DNA from: Leuctra nigra
Lineage: Eukaryota; Arthropoda; Insecta; Plecoptera; Leuctridae
Assembly (NCBI GenBank): GCA_934045905.1
Contig: OW203765.1
Coordinates: 31,839,997-31,903,996 of the forward strand
Length of the DNA stretch: 64,000 nt
Direction of reading: 5' to 3'
This document shows positions 32,890 through 43,156 of the stretch, piece by piece. Under the pieces are notes generated by a model that worked only from the letters and a program-made list of their open reading frames with translations, made no database searches and had not been told where the DNA came from. Positions within the stretch are counted from its first letter, which is position 1, and every line of letters begins with the position of its first letter. The position numbers were made by a program, and so were the translations under genes.

Positions 32890-33398
32890 TACATAATTAA
32901 TATGCGTTTAATTTCAGATTCCCTTGTCGTCTCGTATTAATTGATACGGCGTCACTACCATGTTAAATAGATATAGCACTCCAGTGTGCAGTGAGCCCGT
33001 ATCACGTGAAACGAGACGACACGGGAATTTAGAATAGCCCCCCCTTGTAGGTTCATTCCAGGCGCGCAGGAACTACTTTTATCATGGGGGGGGGGGGTGA
33101 AACCCCTCAACTTTAGCCCCGCAGGGTGATTTTTCAAGAGTTTATCAATTTAAAAGTGATTCTGGGGCTCTAAAAGGCACGAATTGAAGCAAACTACCCT
33201 TCAATTGTTGCCCCGCAGGGCGTTTTTTAGAATTTAAACAAATGTATTTATGTGATTTTGGGATGCTAACCTGTGTCAGTCTGCTCGGGTGCCCCCTTCC
33301 TACGTGCCTGTTCATTCAGTGTCTTTTGTTTATTAGGAAACGAATCGAACAATGTTTCCAAACCAAACACTTTTGACAATTTACAGAATAGGTTAATG
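32890..33398. other. Unassigned, GGGG/CCCC-containing repeat remnants
   Basis: GCCCCGCAGGG appears twice (33115 and 33212) with a poly-G run at 33088-33098, resembling the GCCCTGCGGGGC blocks of the hAT-type MITE at 38770. No gene. Confidence 0.4.
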
Positions 33399-34585
33399 TA
33401 GAGAGCCTAGATGGGTAAGAGAGTGGCCAATGGAATTTTCGCCGCCATTTTTTTTCCAAGACAGTGATGGTTGCATGCAAACCCTGTATGTTACTGCCAT
33501 AAATATCTCATTCATTCGTGAATTAATAATGTTCATTTTGTACAAATAGAAAGAAAACATTGATGTGATGTTGTTGACAACATAAGAACAATAATTAATT
33601 GAGTCTATGATTGCTAATTAGCTCAAATAGCTAATTAATATTGGTATTAAGAAGGATGGAATTTAATGCATTTATGACATTAAATAGAAATATAATTGAA
33701 TTAAAAAATTATTATTGATTTTCAACCATCAGCTAATCACCCCGCATCACCCAAATCAACATATCATTAGGTAATCACCCTCGCATCACCCAAATCATCA
33801 TATCATCAGCTAATCACCCCCGCATCACCCAAATCATCATATTATCAGCTAATCACCCCCGCATCACCCAAATCATCATATTATCAGCTAATCACCCCCC
33901 CCATTACCCTAATCATCATGTCATCAGCTAATCACCCTCGCATCACCCTAATCATCATTTCATCAGCTAATCATCCTCGCATCACCCAAATCAACATATC
34001 ATTAGCTAATCACCCCTGCATCATCCAAATCGTCATATCATCAGCTAATCACCCCCGCATCACCCAAATCATCATATTATCAGCTAATCACACCCGCATC
34101 ACCCAAATCATCATATCATAAGCTAATCACCCTCGCATCACACTTATAATCATATCATCAGCTAATCACCCCTGCATCACCCAAATCATCATATCGTAAT
34201 CACCCTCGTATCACCCAAATCATCATATCATTAGCTAATCACCTTCGCAAAGTTATGCACAAATCATATTTGGCGTATATCGTATGCACTTGGGTCTAAA
34301 CTGTAAGGTTATGTTTGACGTAATCACAGTTTTTTCTTGTTTTTAAATCCAAATAAGACCAAACAAAATATAATTAATACACAATTTGATGTTAATAGTA
34401 TAAACATGCATTAATATACCGGAAATAATGCACAGGGACACAAGAATGATACATGAACAGTGAAAACACAAGCAATTCCCTATGCCTGCCATGCATAACT
34501 GGATCAGCTGTTGAAAACTAATGGCCGCCGCGGCTGAAAAAATTATCACCCCATTGGCCACTCTCTTTCCCATCTAGGCTCTCTA
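33399..34585. mobile_element. hAT-like non-autonomous element with 8-bp target duplication
   Basis: The ends TAGAGAGCCTAGATGGG and CCCATCTAGGCTCTCTA are inverted; GGTTAATG flanks both sides (33391-33398, 34586-34593). An 8-bp duplication with TAGNG-type termini is typical of the hAT superfamily. The inverted ends continue through GAGAGTGGCCAATGG and GGCGGCCAT-like sequence. The body is a 39-bp minisatellite. No transposase. Confidence 0.75.
33728..34250. repeat. 39-bp minisatellite, ~13 units
   Basis: The unit is approximately GCTAATCACCCCCGCATCAC followed by CCAAATCATCATATCATCA. Variation is mostly in the C-run and in ATCATC/ATTATC. Any long frame here (33918-34121) is a product of the 13-codon period. 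Confidence 0.9.
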
Positions 34586-34961
34586 GGTTAATGGTTTCAT
34601 TTTCGTTTCAACAAGGAAGTTTCATTTAGGAAGCTTTCGTCGCATTTTCAGCCTGATTCGTGGATCCTAACATGACAACTTTCAAAATTTGCCTCAAATG
34701 AAATGAGATTATTTTTTTAATATAATTTTTCAGTGGATCCATTTTGTGAATAAGTACCTATAAAAAAAAAAAAAAAAAAAAAAAAGTTCACAAAAAAACA
34801 CTTCACAAAAAAAGTTGTGAAACTTTCAGGGGGATGAAAGTTTCATCCCCCAGTTGATGAAACATCAACTGGGGGGCCACAAAAATTAGTCCCGACGGGC
34901 CGCAGGTTGAGTATCACTGAGCTAGAACATCTTTAGTATCGTGTCTAAGCTGATGTAAGAG

Positions 34962-35338
34962 GGCTGAGTAGTGAGCGTGGCATTGAAGAGTTTTTTAATC
35001 GATTTTTATCAATATCTTTTACCATGTAATTGTTAACAAAATTGGGCTTTGTACGAGTATTCAGAACAGTTCAATAAAAATAATTTCATAGTTTGGAATA
35101 AGTTATTAGTTTTATTTTGTCCAAAAGATGTTTAGTGCCATAATTTTACTAACTTTCGGGCACTAAACATCTGTAGGACAAAGTAAATCTAATACACCTT
35201 TACAAGCTACGGAATTATTTTCATTGAACTGTTCTGAATACTCGTACAAAGCCTTATTTTGTTACCAATTATATTGGTAAAAGATATTGATAAAAATCGA
35301 TTAAAAAACTCTTCAAGGTCAAACTCACTACCCAGCCG
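34962..35338. mobile_element. Foldback element, ~170-bp arms
   Basis: Outer ends GGGCTGAGTAGTGAG and the complement of GGCTGGGTAGTGAG. The arms contain AAGAGTTTTTTAATCGATTT, GTACGAGTATTCAGAACAGT and TTTTGTCC...AGATGTTTAGTGCC on one side and their complements on the other. It ends about 40 bp from the exon at 35379. A poly-A run lies just before it at 34763-34785. Confidence 0.75.
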
Positions 35339-35378
35339 TCTTAAATAGCATGTGAGGCAAACGAGCACATCAACCCAC

Positions 35379-35703
35379 CTCTCTGACGGAAGCCGGGAAG
35401 CATCAAGGACCCGTTCCCCGTGCTGGCGTTCAACCCCTCCATGACTTCCCCGGCGCCGATCGGAGGCTGCATTCTCTGGCAGTACCCGACCTCCATGAGG
35501 TGCTTGACGATCTGCTCCATTTCAGCGCGAGTCATATTATACTGGATATTGTGGTCCGCGATGGCGAAGTCGCCGCCGTCCGTCCCGACGCGGTGCCGCG
35601 CCGTCGCGACGTGGACGACGGCGACTTGCTCCATCACGCAGCTGTCTTTTTCCTTGGTCACGCTGATGTTAAGGGAGACGGCGGACTCGTCTGACGGCGA
35701 GAT
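35379..35703 (-). CDS. Ectodomain exon of the membrane-protein gene
   Basis: A minus-strand acceptor (GTCGCCTCCAG) and donor (CAGAGAG/GTGGGT) bound 325 nt, strongly GC-rich at third positions and open throughout. It reads ISPSDESAVSLNISVTKEKD, continues with EQVAVVHVATARHRVG, NIQYNMTRAEMEQIVKHLME, and ends LMLPGFRQR. Potential N-glycosylation sites include NISV, NMTR and NAST. Two Cys are visible (DSC, GYC). It enters in phase 0 from 36106-36306 and leaves in phase 1 into the transmembrane exon 28411-28535, placing it as membrane-proximal ectodomain. The family is not recognised; a membrane-adjacent domain of a cadherin-type protein is one possibility. Confidence 0.65.
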
Positions 35704-35889
35704 CTGGAGGCGACAGTTTCATCAGGTGAGACGATATGATGGGTTTGATTTGTTTTAAAAGACGGGAGAACGGTAGAAAACAGCTGTTGCTATCGCTAAC
35801 TAAGCGAGCGTATCAAATAATGGCAATTTTTTTAGTAGTTTTTAGGTCCTAGTGCATCAAGTGCATTAAAGGTCCTAACGCTCTTCCAG

Positions 35890-36041
35890 CAGTGTTGAGG
35901 ATCAACTAGTCCTTTTTGGGGAACTTTTAGGGGAACTTAGTTCCTTTATTTATAAAGGAACTGAGGAACTAAAACTTTCTTTAATTGAAAGGAACTAGGA
36001 ACTGGAACTAGTTCCTTTTTTGAGGAAGTTACCCAACACTG
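35890..36041. mobile_element. CAGTGTTG-ended MITE (hAT-like)
   Basis: A 152-bp foldback ending CAGTGTTGAGGATCAACTAG and the complement of CAGTGTTGGGTAACTTCCTC; the arms are rich in GGAACTAGTTCC. The flanking octamers TCTTCCAG and TCTACCAC agree at six of eight positions, compatible with an old 8-bp duplication. It is in the intron between two confident exons. Confidence 0.65.
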
Positions 36042-36105
36042 TCTACCACATTATCGATTCCGGTATAATTTCATGATTTCTAACAATCATCGAGTCTGTT
36101 CTCAC

Positions 36106-36306
36106 CTCAGTTCCGTCTTCAGTTGGTTTGAACAGTATGGCGTTGAGCGACCCGTCCTGTGAGCGTACAAGCGCTAACCAGAACCTCTGTGTAAGTTCAA
36201 TTGCCTTGTTGGCGATCACCCATGGCTCATAGTTCAGTAACTCTTGGATCAGTCTCGCGTTGTCCGTAGCCCAGATGGTAATTGACGCGATCGTTTCGTC
36301 CCCATC
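36106..36306 (-). CDS. Ectodomain exon of the membrane-protein gene
   Basis: On the minus strand a branch-point-like CCCTAATAC, a pyrimidine-rich stretch and CTATCAG precede 201 nt, followed by the donor ACTGAG/GTGAGA. The 67 codons are open: DGDETIASITIWATDNARL, LNYEPWVIANKAIELTQRFW, LVRSQDGSLNAILFKPTEDG. The start IASITIWATDN recalls the closing strand of an extracellular beta-sandwich repeat. It leaves in phase 0, which agrees with 35379-35703. The exon preceding it in the gene was not found: the nearest candidate upstream (41078-41231) ends in a different phase, so at least one exon is missing from this model. Confidence 0.65.
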
Positions 36307-37038
36307 CTGATAGATTACACGAGAAAGGACGTCAGGAGTATTAGGGAGAGAAAAGTTGTGAATATTTGCATTAAAAACGAACTGTAATATTGACGTGAGA
36401 TATTACCTGCCAATAGAGTCTTGGGGGGGGAACTGTAAATAAGAAAAAAAATGCATTATGTGGCATCATCCCACGAAGTCTATGCTAATGCAAACTCTAG
36501 TAGGCGAGCTCTGATTTCATTGTAAAGCCAGCAGCCAATCCGTTTTGTGTAAAGTAACGTTTTTAATTGGTTTGAGTGTAGTACATAGTAAGTCAGGAAT
36601 AGATAGGTATACCTACAGTTATTATTTTCACTTTTACGTATTGGGATATTTCATTCTGCTTTATTTATTTTATTGATAATATTAGCAAAATTCCTACGTC
36701 TGGCGCCGCTTTCCGCGTCCCAATCTCCACTCGCTCTCATGCCACTGTCCATCTCCCAGTCCTCTAGCATGATATGCTTACATTTTTAACATCTTATCTA
36801 CTGGCGGTAATAAATTTATAGTTACTACCTACCAAGGATAGGAAGGTACTTTCAATTAATCACGGTAGGTACACAATCAATCTGCACTTTATCGATCATG
36901 AGCGAGTAACAGTTGTGAATAACAGAGAGTAATGTCGTTTTCGGCTGGCCGCACTGGGGTTGCACTGAGTTCTTGATCGTGACGTCATGTCGTAACCTGG
37001 TTTTGCCCTAGTGCTGCCTAGTGCTGCCCCCAGGGGTG

Positions 37039-37753
37039 CTATTTTCGAGATCGTTCGAGCGCTCGCATAATCGAGCGTGACGTCAAAGTGACGTCCGTCC
37101 GAAGGAAATAGCATCCAATAAGCCAAATCAGTTTATAGTTTTGTTTCGTCTGACGTCATATCAGCTCGTACCCGTATGATATTTTACTCGAACGATCTCG
37201 AAAATAGCCCCCCAGGGGACCTATTTTCGAGATCGTTCGAGCGCTCGCATAATCGAGCGTGACGTCAAAGTGACGTCCGTCCGAAGGAAATAGCATCCAA
37301 TAAGCCAAATCAGTTTATAGTTTTGTTTCGTCTGACGTCATATCAGCTCGTACCCGTATGATATTTTACTCGAACGATCTCGAAAATAGCCCCCCAGGGG
37401 ACCTATTTTCGAGATCGTTCGAGCGCTCGCATAATCGAGCGTGACGTCAAAGTGACGTCCGTCCGAAGGAAATAGCATCCAATAAGCCAAATCAGTTTAT
37501 AGTTTTGTTTCGTCTGACGTCATATCAGCTCGTACCCGTATGATATTTTACTCGAACGATCTCGAAAATAGCCCCCCAGGGGACCTATTTTCGAGATCGT
37601 TCGAGCGCTCGCATAATCGAGCGTGACGTCAAAGTGACGTCCGTCCGAAGGAAATAGCATCCAATAAGCCAAATCAGTTTATAGTTTTGTTTCGTCTGAC
37701 GTCATATCAGCTCGTACCTGTATGATATTTTACTCGAACGATCTCGAAAATAG
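37039..37753. repeat. Four tandem copies of a 182-bp TIR unit
   Basis: Starts at 37039, 37221, 37403 and 37585 give an exact 182-bp period. Each unit begins CTATTTTCGAGATCGTTCGA and ends with the complement CTCGAACGATCTCGAAAATAG, so each resembles a complete ~169-bp MITE separated by CCCCCCAGGGGAC. The units are almost identical (one change noted, ACCCGTATG to ACCTGTATG in the last). Each contains three ACGTC-type motifs (GTGACGTCAAAGTGACGTC and CTGACGTCATATC). Confidence 0.9.
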
Positions 37754-38769
37754 CCCCCCAGTCGAGGCCCTCGTTATACTCACTTCGTTCTCAGGCCGTA
37801 GCATAGATATCGTGACGTCACAGTAGAAGGCGGTCTCCGCGCCAGCCGGCATAGCGCGCTACGTGTTATTTCATGATTGCAACGCAACAAAACACCCGAT
37901 ATCTTCGTAGTTTTCAATTATATTGTTAGTTTAAAATGTTGCTAATGAAGTAGAGGATACGGTGTTTATTAAACAGCACTCAATCGTTTTTAATGTTGAC
38001 GTAATTTATTACAATCAATCCCTGAATAAACGTATTGCAATGCCAATACGGTATACGTTGAGAACATTGAACATTCCAAAGAGAATAATTTTCTTACATT
38101 CTCATAACTACGGGATGCATTTAGGACAAATTGAAATTAATATTGTGGTAGATATTGTCGTCAAGAACACATACATACCAATACATACTTGTCTACATAC
38201 TTGGAGTTGGACAATTTGCCTGGTAATATCAAGTACCTAATGTAAGATATTGTTTGGCTATAGTATTCTGTAAATAATTTTCTGATTGAATATTGAATAT
38301 TCCAAATACAAATAACACATGTCCGCGATTATATTATATTTGTCTTTGATGCAACAGAAACCTATTCAGTGAATAGCGATTAGTGCTGATAGAAATGTGC
38401 TAAATAAGCTGCAGAACGTACGCGGCAGCAGTTTTGCTTTGTCTTCTCTTCAAGATACCTTCCACGCTCTTAGTCATTAATAATTTCTTCCTTCTGAAGG
38501 TTTATCCTAGGTTTATGCTTAGACCGAAATCAGTCAAAATAATATGTCAAATATCAATGATCTGCCTGCCTATCTGCCTGACCAATGAACCACAATTTAA
38601 TTTGAACAAGACAAATATCATTGACTTTTGAAGCATTATCAATAATAAGCTTTATATCATTTATACGCATTTTTCGTTGTAGGTTTTATACATTGAGAAC
38701 AGTCAGGTGTTGTTTTGACCTAACCATGCATTGGGTGGTTTAGTCGTGTTTCAATGTAAAGCAATGCAT

Positions 38770-39459
38770 CATAGGCGTGTGCACGGGGGGGGCCGGGGGG
38801 GCCTTGGCCCCCCCTAATGGATCAGTCTCAACTAAAAAATTATAAAATGTGGTCCTCATAGTGTCAAATTTTTGTTTTAAAAGGGTTAAAACAAAAAAAT
38901 CTCCCTGCGGGGCATACTGGAGTTGCTCAAATCACTGGAATGAAGTACTTGGTTGATCCAAAACACAATAGTATTTTTAAGAAAATACCACGAAAATAAT
39001 GCCTAAGTACCTTCCAGAAACATGGTTTTCTCATGAAACGCTTTGTTTTTGCCCTAAAAATTTATTTTGCTTACAGCAAGCACTTTTTAACTTTCTACCA
39101 AAATATTATTTGGAAATTCAAAGGGCCATGCTATGTTCAAAACTCTTAAAAATCCATCAAATCCACTAAAGGATCACAATTTTCCTCCGGGGCTTAGCCC
39201 CGGACTCACATCTTCTGGGGGCTCTTACCAAACTACCCTTTGTCATAAGTAAGAGATTTGGCTCCCAAACGTCTCAAAATTGATTTTGAAGTGCCAGAAA
39301 ACCGAAAAACGCCCTGCGGGGCAAGGTGGGGGGCACGCCCCCCATACCCCCCTTAACGCGTGGAAATTCTTTCCCCAGGCCTTTCCCCCCTTGGCATTAA
39401 TCCTGCCGGCGCCCATCTTGGCCCCCCCCCCCTAATGATTTCTCCTGCGCACGCCTATG
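38770..39459 (+). mobile_element. hAT-type MITE, copy 1
   Basis: Ends CATAGGCGTGTGCA and TGCGCACGCCTATG; the target duplication CAATGCAT is at 38762-38769 and 39460-39467. Inside are GGGGCC-rich ends and an AT-rich middle without a transposase. It is about 99% identical to 51455-52143. The frames at 39360 and similar are chance. Confidence 0.88.
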
Positions 39460-41077
39460 CAATGCATCATATTCTATACCGATCCAAAACATTACCGCAG
39501 AAAAGTACCTATAAACTGCTATATTCCGCTATCACAGCGACATTCGGCGTTACAGGTGTTAACACATCGTTACTGGTGTACCTGTGTACTTGACAATTAC
39601 AATATGATGTTCAAATAACCGAATACACGTGCATTTCCGATGCGTCCCGAGCGTGGGACTCATAGCGCGCTGTGCTAAGTATTGCCTTCTAGTGTGACGT
39701 CACACGCCCGCTTCTCGCTTAGGCTACGGCCTGTACGTATAACGAAGGCCTCGCCCCAGTGCAGTCTCAGCCGAATACGAATGATATGTTTTGATTTTGT
39801 GTTTTGACACTGACAGCTATTTTCAAATGGCAACCGAAGAAATTGAGCTCCCGAGTGTTTTGAAGGAAAACCTACAGTAACAACATCAATTTTGTTTTTC
39901 GCGCCGCCATTTTGTCGGAGTGCGGCGGAGTGGAGGGGGCAACTCTACCCAATATTTCCGAGCAAGAAATAGTGCACTGAGTGCGCACCCAGTGTGCACC
40001 ACTTCCCAGTCGAATACGAAAACATTGCCCCAGAGCAACTGCGCACTGCCAGTCGAACACGCCACTTGCACTCAGTGTAGCTTTGTGCAACCCCAGTGCG
40101 GCCAGCCGAAAACGACATAAAATAAGCTCCACCGACAGCTATTAGCCAATGAGAGAACTGCTTTCCACTCTCGCAGAAGTTACAGTACCCTGAACCCTGA
40201 CCAAGGTAGGTAGGTAGGTTCCCAAAGAATACACGTTATTGACACTATTATTTACAAATAATTGGTTTAAATGTGGCCCAGTATTTATATCTACACAGAG
40301 AAAAATGGTAGCTGTTTTGGCGCAAAAAATGAAGCCAAAACCGGGTGCATCACGAGCAGCTCAACAAAATGCCATTTCTCTCGTGAAGAAACAGAGTTGA
40401 AAAAGTGAAGCCGTTTTGAGCACGTCGAGTTCCAAATCAGCAGCAAAATAGGAGCTAAAAAGCTATTACAGCATTTGAAATTCCTAAAATAGCGCACTGG
40501 TTTATGCTCACTGAGCCGGAATTGGCTAACCTTGCTTCCCAAGCAGTACTGTATTGGCGCGCAGTAAACCCGTTTTGGTGCATAAATTGAGAGCCAAAAT
40601 GAGCTATACAATACCAAAATGGTTCGACCTAGAGCTATTTCAGAACACCATTATTGCATCAAATTGGCACCTGTAAGAGCCAAAATGAGCTACTCCTGCA
40701 TTTTGTGCGGTGGGTGGGGGGAAGGGAGGGGGTGGAGGGGAAAAATATTTATACAATAATATAAAATAGGTAAATAAAACATTTATTAGATAATTGGAAT
40801 AGTTTGAGGAATGCATTCTTATAACCAACAACTATAATGATTAGAATATCCACATTTCAAGTTACATATTAGTTCAAAACATTGTCTAGATTCGCACCAA
40901 TGGTAACTTCCTTGATTCGCAATGACAACGTAAACCGAAATTCACACGGAACACCACAGTTTACTATTACTTTGACGCAAAAGGATAGAGCCTTTTGTAT
41001 TCCCCAGGACAAGTTATTAAATAGTCAATATACGGATAGACAGAATTCAGTAAAACATCAACAGAATTTAATAAAAC

Positions 41078-41231
41078 GGAATTCGAGCCTCGACGGGGTC
41101 TTTCGCACTGAACAACGGGAACGGCACTGTGTCGACTGACCAGAAGAACGATAATCCGGCAATTGGCTCCGATGTCTTGAGTCGAGGAGGTTTGTTGCCG
41201 TAAGAGTCGCAGCGAACAGTCGGGTGTTCCT
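41078..41231 (-). CDS. Candidate ectodomain exon
   Basis: A minus-strand acceptor (GCGTCTGTTCCAG) leads into a frame reading EHPTVRCDSYGNKPPRLK, EPIAGLSFFWSVDTVPFPLF and KDPVEARIP. It enters in phase 1, matching the exon at 42377-42446. The donor used for the boundary (ATTCC/GTTTTA) is weak and the true 3' edge may be earlier. Codon use and mixed hydrophobicity look coding. It could also be a diverged element. Confidence 0.4.
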
Positions 41232-41700
41232 CTGGAACAGACGCTATGTTTCAAAAAGAGCATTTTTTTTAATATAATTATAAATATAACCATATAATTT
41301 TAATTTTTATAGACATTAGTTTTTCAATAGGTAGGTTACTAGATGCAAGATTTTAAACAGTTGATCAGGACTACCTATATTGCCATGGCAACAACCGGCA
41401 TTACTTGATTGACCATTTATACTTAATATTGGCTTTAGCAGAGTACCTACCTATTGAAAAACTGGTCTTTCATCAAGTCAGTAATGTGGGTGTACTAAAA
41501 TTATAAAATTATGAAAACAGTCAAAAAAAATGAATTAGGTAGGCCCTAAGAGAGAAGAAAATTGAACAAATAGGTAGGTAGGTATGAAAAGTAAAATGAC
41601 CAACATTTATAAATATAATCTTGACTACATGTAGGTAGTAGGATCTAATTGAAAGACTTGTTGGTTTTGGTAAGACAAAAAATTATATACCTATTATCGG

Positions 41701-41912
41701 TACACTCGACAATTCATTTAACGGTATTTGAAAGAAATGGATTGTCTGAAAAAATGTGATGGCATCATCTGATGAAGTTTATACTTACTGGTCATCTACC
41801 TCTAGTATGTGAGCTCTGATTTCATTGATAATAGCATTTATTGATTGTCAATGAACCTGACCAGCAGCCAATCTGTTTCGTTCAAATACCGTTTTATGAA
41901 TTGTCGAGTGTA
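41701..41912. mobile_element. MITE with TACACTCGACAATTC ends
   Basis: Inverted ends TACACTCGACAATTCATTTA and its near complement, bounded by TA. The core is GATGGCATCATC, CTCTAGTATGTGAGCTC and TGATTTCATTGATAA. The copy at 54181-54409 has the same ends and core; a core-only fragment lies near 36450-36590. Confidence 0.65.
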
Positions 41913-41936
41913 CCTAGTAGGTACTTTTGGTACAAC

Positions 41937-42149
41937 TAAAATTGATTGTTCAATAAATCTGATTGACTAAATGTTAGATCGCATCATCAGAACTCAGAAG
42001 TGAGTACAAGCGATCTTCTTGTCTCACTCTAGTAGGTGACCTCTCATTTCAATGATACAAATAAAATAACAAGCTTTCCATACCAATCAAAGCTTGTTAT
42101 TACAAAAATTTGTTCACAGCTCAATTTTTTGAGTCGAGTGTTGAGTGTA
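41937..42149. mobile_element. MITE relative with the CTAGTAGGTGACCTC core
   Basis: Shares GATCGCATCATCAGAA, CTCACTCTAGTAGGTGACCT and TTTCAATGATA with 9147-9356, and ends with GTCGAGTGTTGAGTGTAC. The left end is diverged. It directly adjoins the copy at 41701-41912. Confidence 0.5.
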
Positions 42150-42376
42150 CTTTCATAGTACTAGGGACTTCAAATTAAAAAAGAATAGTTACCTAAGCTA
42201 CCTATAAAAGATGGAAAATTGTGTGAGGGGTATTTATCTCCCATTTTAATCTGGGAGTTAAAATTCTCCCATAACCTTTCAACATATTTTTTGTCCTTAA
42301 TTTAAAATTATTGCCTTACAAAATTACATTATAATTATGTAGAAACTATTAGGTATTGGTTTGATTGCAATAATAC

Positions 42377-42446
42377 CTGTGAAGAAGTATTCATCAATCT
42401 TGTGTGCCGCATGCTCTGTTATGTAGACTACAATTCCCGGCCTGCC
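42377..42446 (-). CDS. Candidate ectodomain exon
   Basis: On the minus strand, after an acceptor-like TTTTGTCATCGAG (an alternative acceptor lies 5 nt further in), 70 nt read GRPGIVVYITEHAAHKIDEY plus FFT, followed by donor TTCACAG/GTATTA. The pattern of a short beta-strand plus acidic stretch suits an extracellular repeat domain. Phase 0 in, phase 1 out; this fits 42607-42651 before it and 41078-41231 after it. Confidence 0.45.
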
Positions 42447-42606
42447 CTCGATGACAAAAGAGAAGATTCAGAAACAGCTACCACTCGAGAAAATTCCCAG
42501 ATACCTACATGCTGAAAGTAGAAAAAAACAATTTTAGATCATATTGCGAGTTAATTATGGCAAACCGAGTTTTGTTAATCATATTTGCTTCATATTGTTT
42601 GCTTAC

Positions 42607-42651
42607 CAGTTCTATGAATTTCAATGCCGGTAATTGTCGACATGAAGGAGA
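42607..42651 (-). CDS. Candidate small exon
   Basis: 45 nt between a minus-strand acceptor-like ACTTAGTTAG and a donor GAACTG/GTAAGC reads SPSCRQLPALKFIEL in phase 0. It does not agree in phase with the next exon-like segment upstream (42739-42852), so this link is weak. Confidence 0.3.
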
Positions 42652-42738
42652 CTAACTAAGTCACTTCTTTTTGACGTTGCATTGTCTTACTGCTTTCGTT
42701 CATCAACACGTCGAGCTCGAGCGTCGTTGCCCTCTTAC

Positions 42739-42852
42739 TGCATTAACTTCAAGGCATCGGGATTGTTCAATTCTGTATCGGTAACAGAAATTGTGTGCTG
42801 AACATTTTCTTCTTCCATGTCATGTTCTCTTGGTTCAAGTTGCCAATGTTAT
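42739..42852 (-). CDS. Candidate exon, acidic segment
   Basis: A minus-strand acceptor (TTTTATTTTCCAG) and donor (ATGCA/GTAAGA) bound 114 nt. The best frame reads QLEPREHDMEEENVQHTISV followed by TDTELNNPDALKLM, which looks like a protein; its second codon is TAA, so the exon cannot be used in that frame from the stated acceptor. An internal acceptor (AACCAAG) would avoid the stop and match the phase of the preceding exon. Low certainty. Confidence 0.3.
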
Positions 42853-43156
42853 CTGGAAAATAAAATAAAATACTCACTTTGTGTTGAATTAAAACACTAA
42901 ATGCTCGCCCTTAAAATCCACATTAGTAGTAGTACTACTTACGTACATACGTAACTTATCAAACAACATCGGAAATCACAGAGATGAGTGCTAAAGAATG
43001 AACAATGACATTACCTATGACACTCACTCATGTGACTTGGTCTAGGTAGTTTCTACAGGTACTAGGACCTATCTTAATTCAGCATATGTAGTGTATAGTG
43101 TTGGTTTATCGTGTAGGTATGTGTAATAATGTGTTGTAACTTGTGGATCAACACAG

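Larger units (their letters stand above)
36933..40117. mobile_element. PIF/Harbinger-like element, 3.2 kb, with nested units
   Basis: The ends are 33-bp perfect inverted repeats starting TGTCGTTTTCGGCTGGCCGC. TAA flanks both sides (36930-36932 and 40118-40120), matching the 3-bp duplication of PIF/Harbinger elements. No transposase was seen. Inside are the 182-bp array (37039-37753), a second inverted pair (CGAGGCC-CGTTATAC with CAGGCCGTAGC, near 37768 and 39740), and the hAT-type MITE at 38770-39459. The remaining interior (37790-38760, 39470-40080) is AT-rich with no credible ORF. Confidence 0.6.

Noticed and set aside
33728..34250. CRISPR-like array
   Set aside because: Units are contiguous 39-bp direct repeats without unique spacers, in a eukaryotic hAT-like element.
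35420..35758. Plus-strand ORFs of 112 and 64 residues
   Set aside because: Antisense to the minus-strand exon 35379-35703, which has matching splice sites and phase.
40882..41139. 85-residue plus-strand ORF
   Set aside because: Overlaps the minus-strand exon candidate, and its residues show no domain or splice context.
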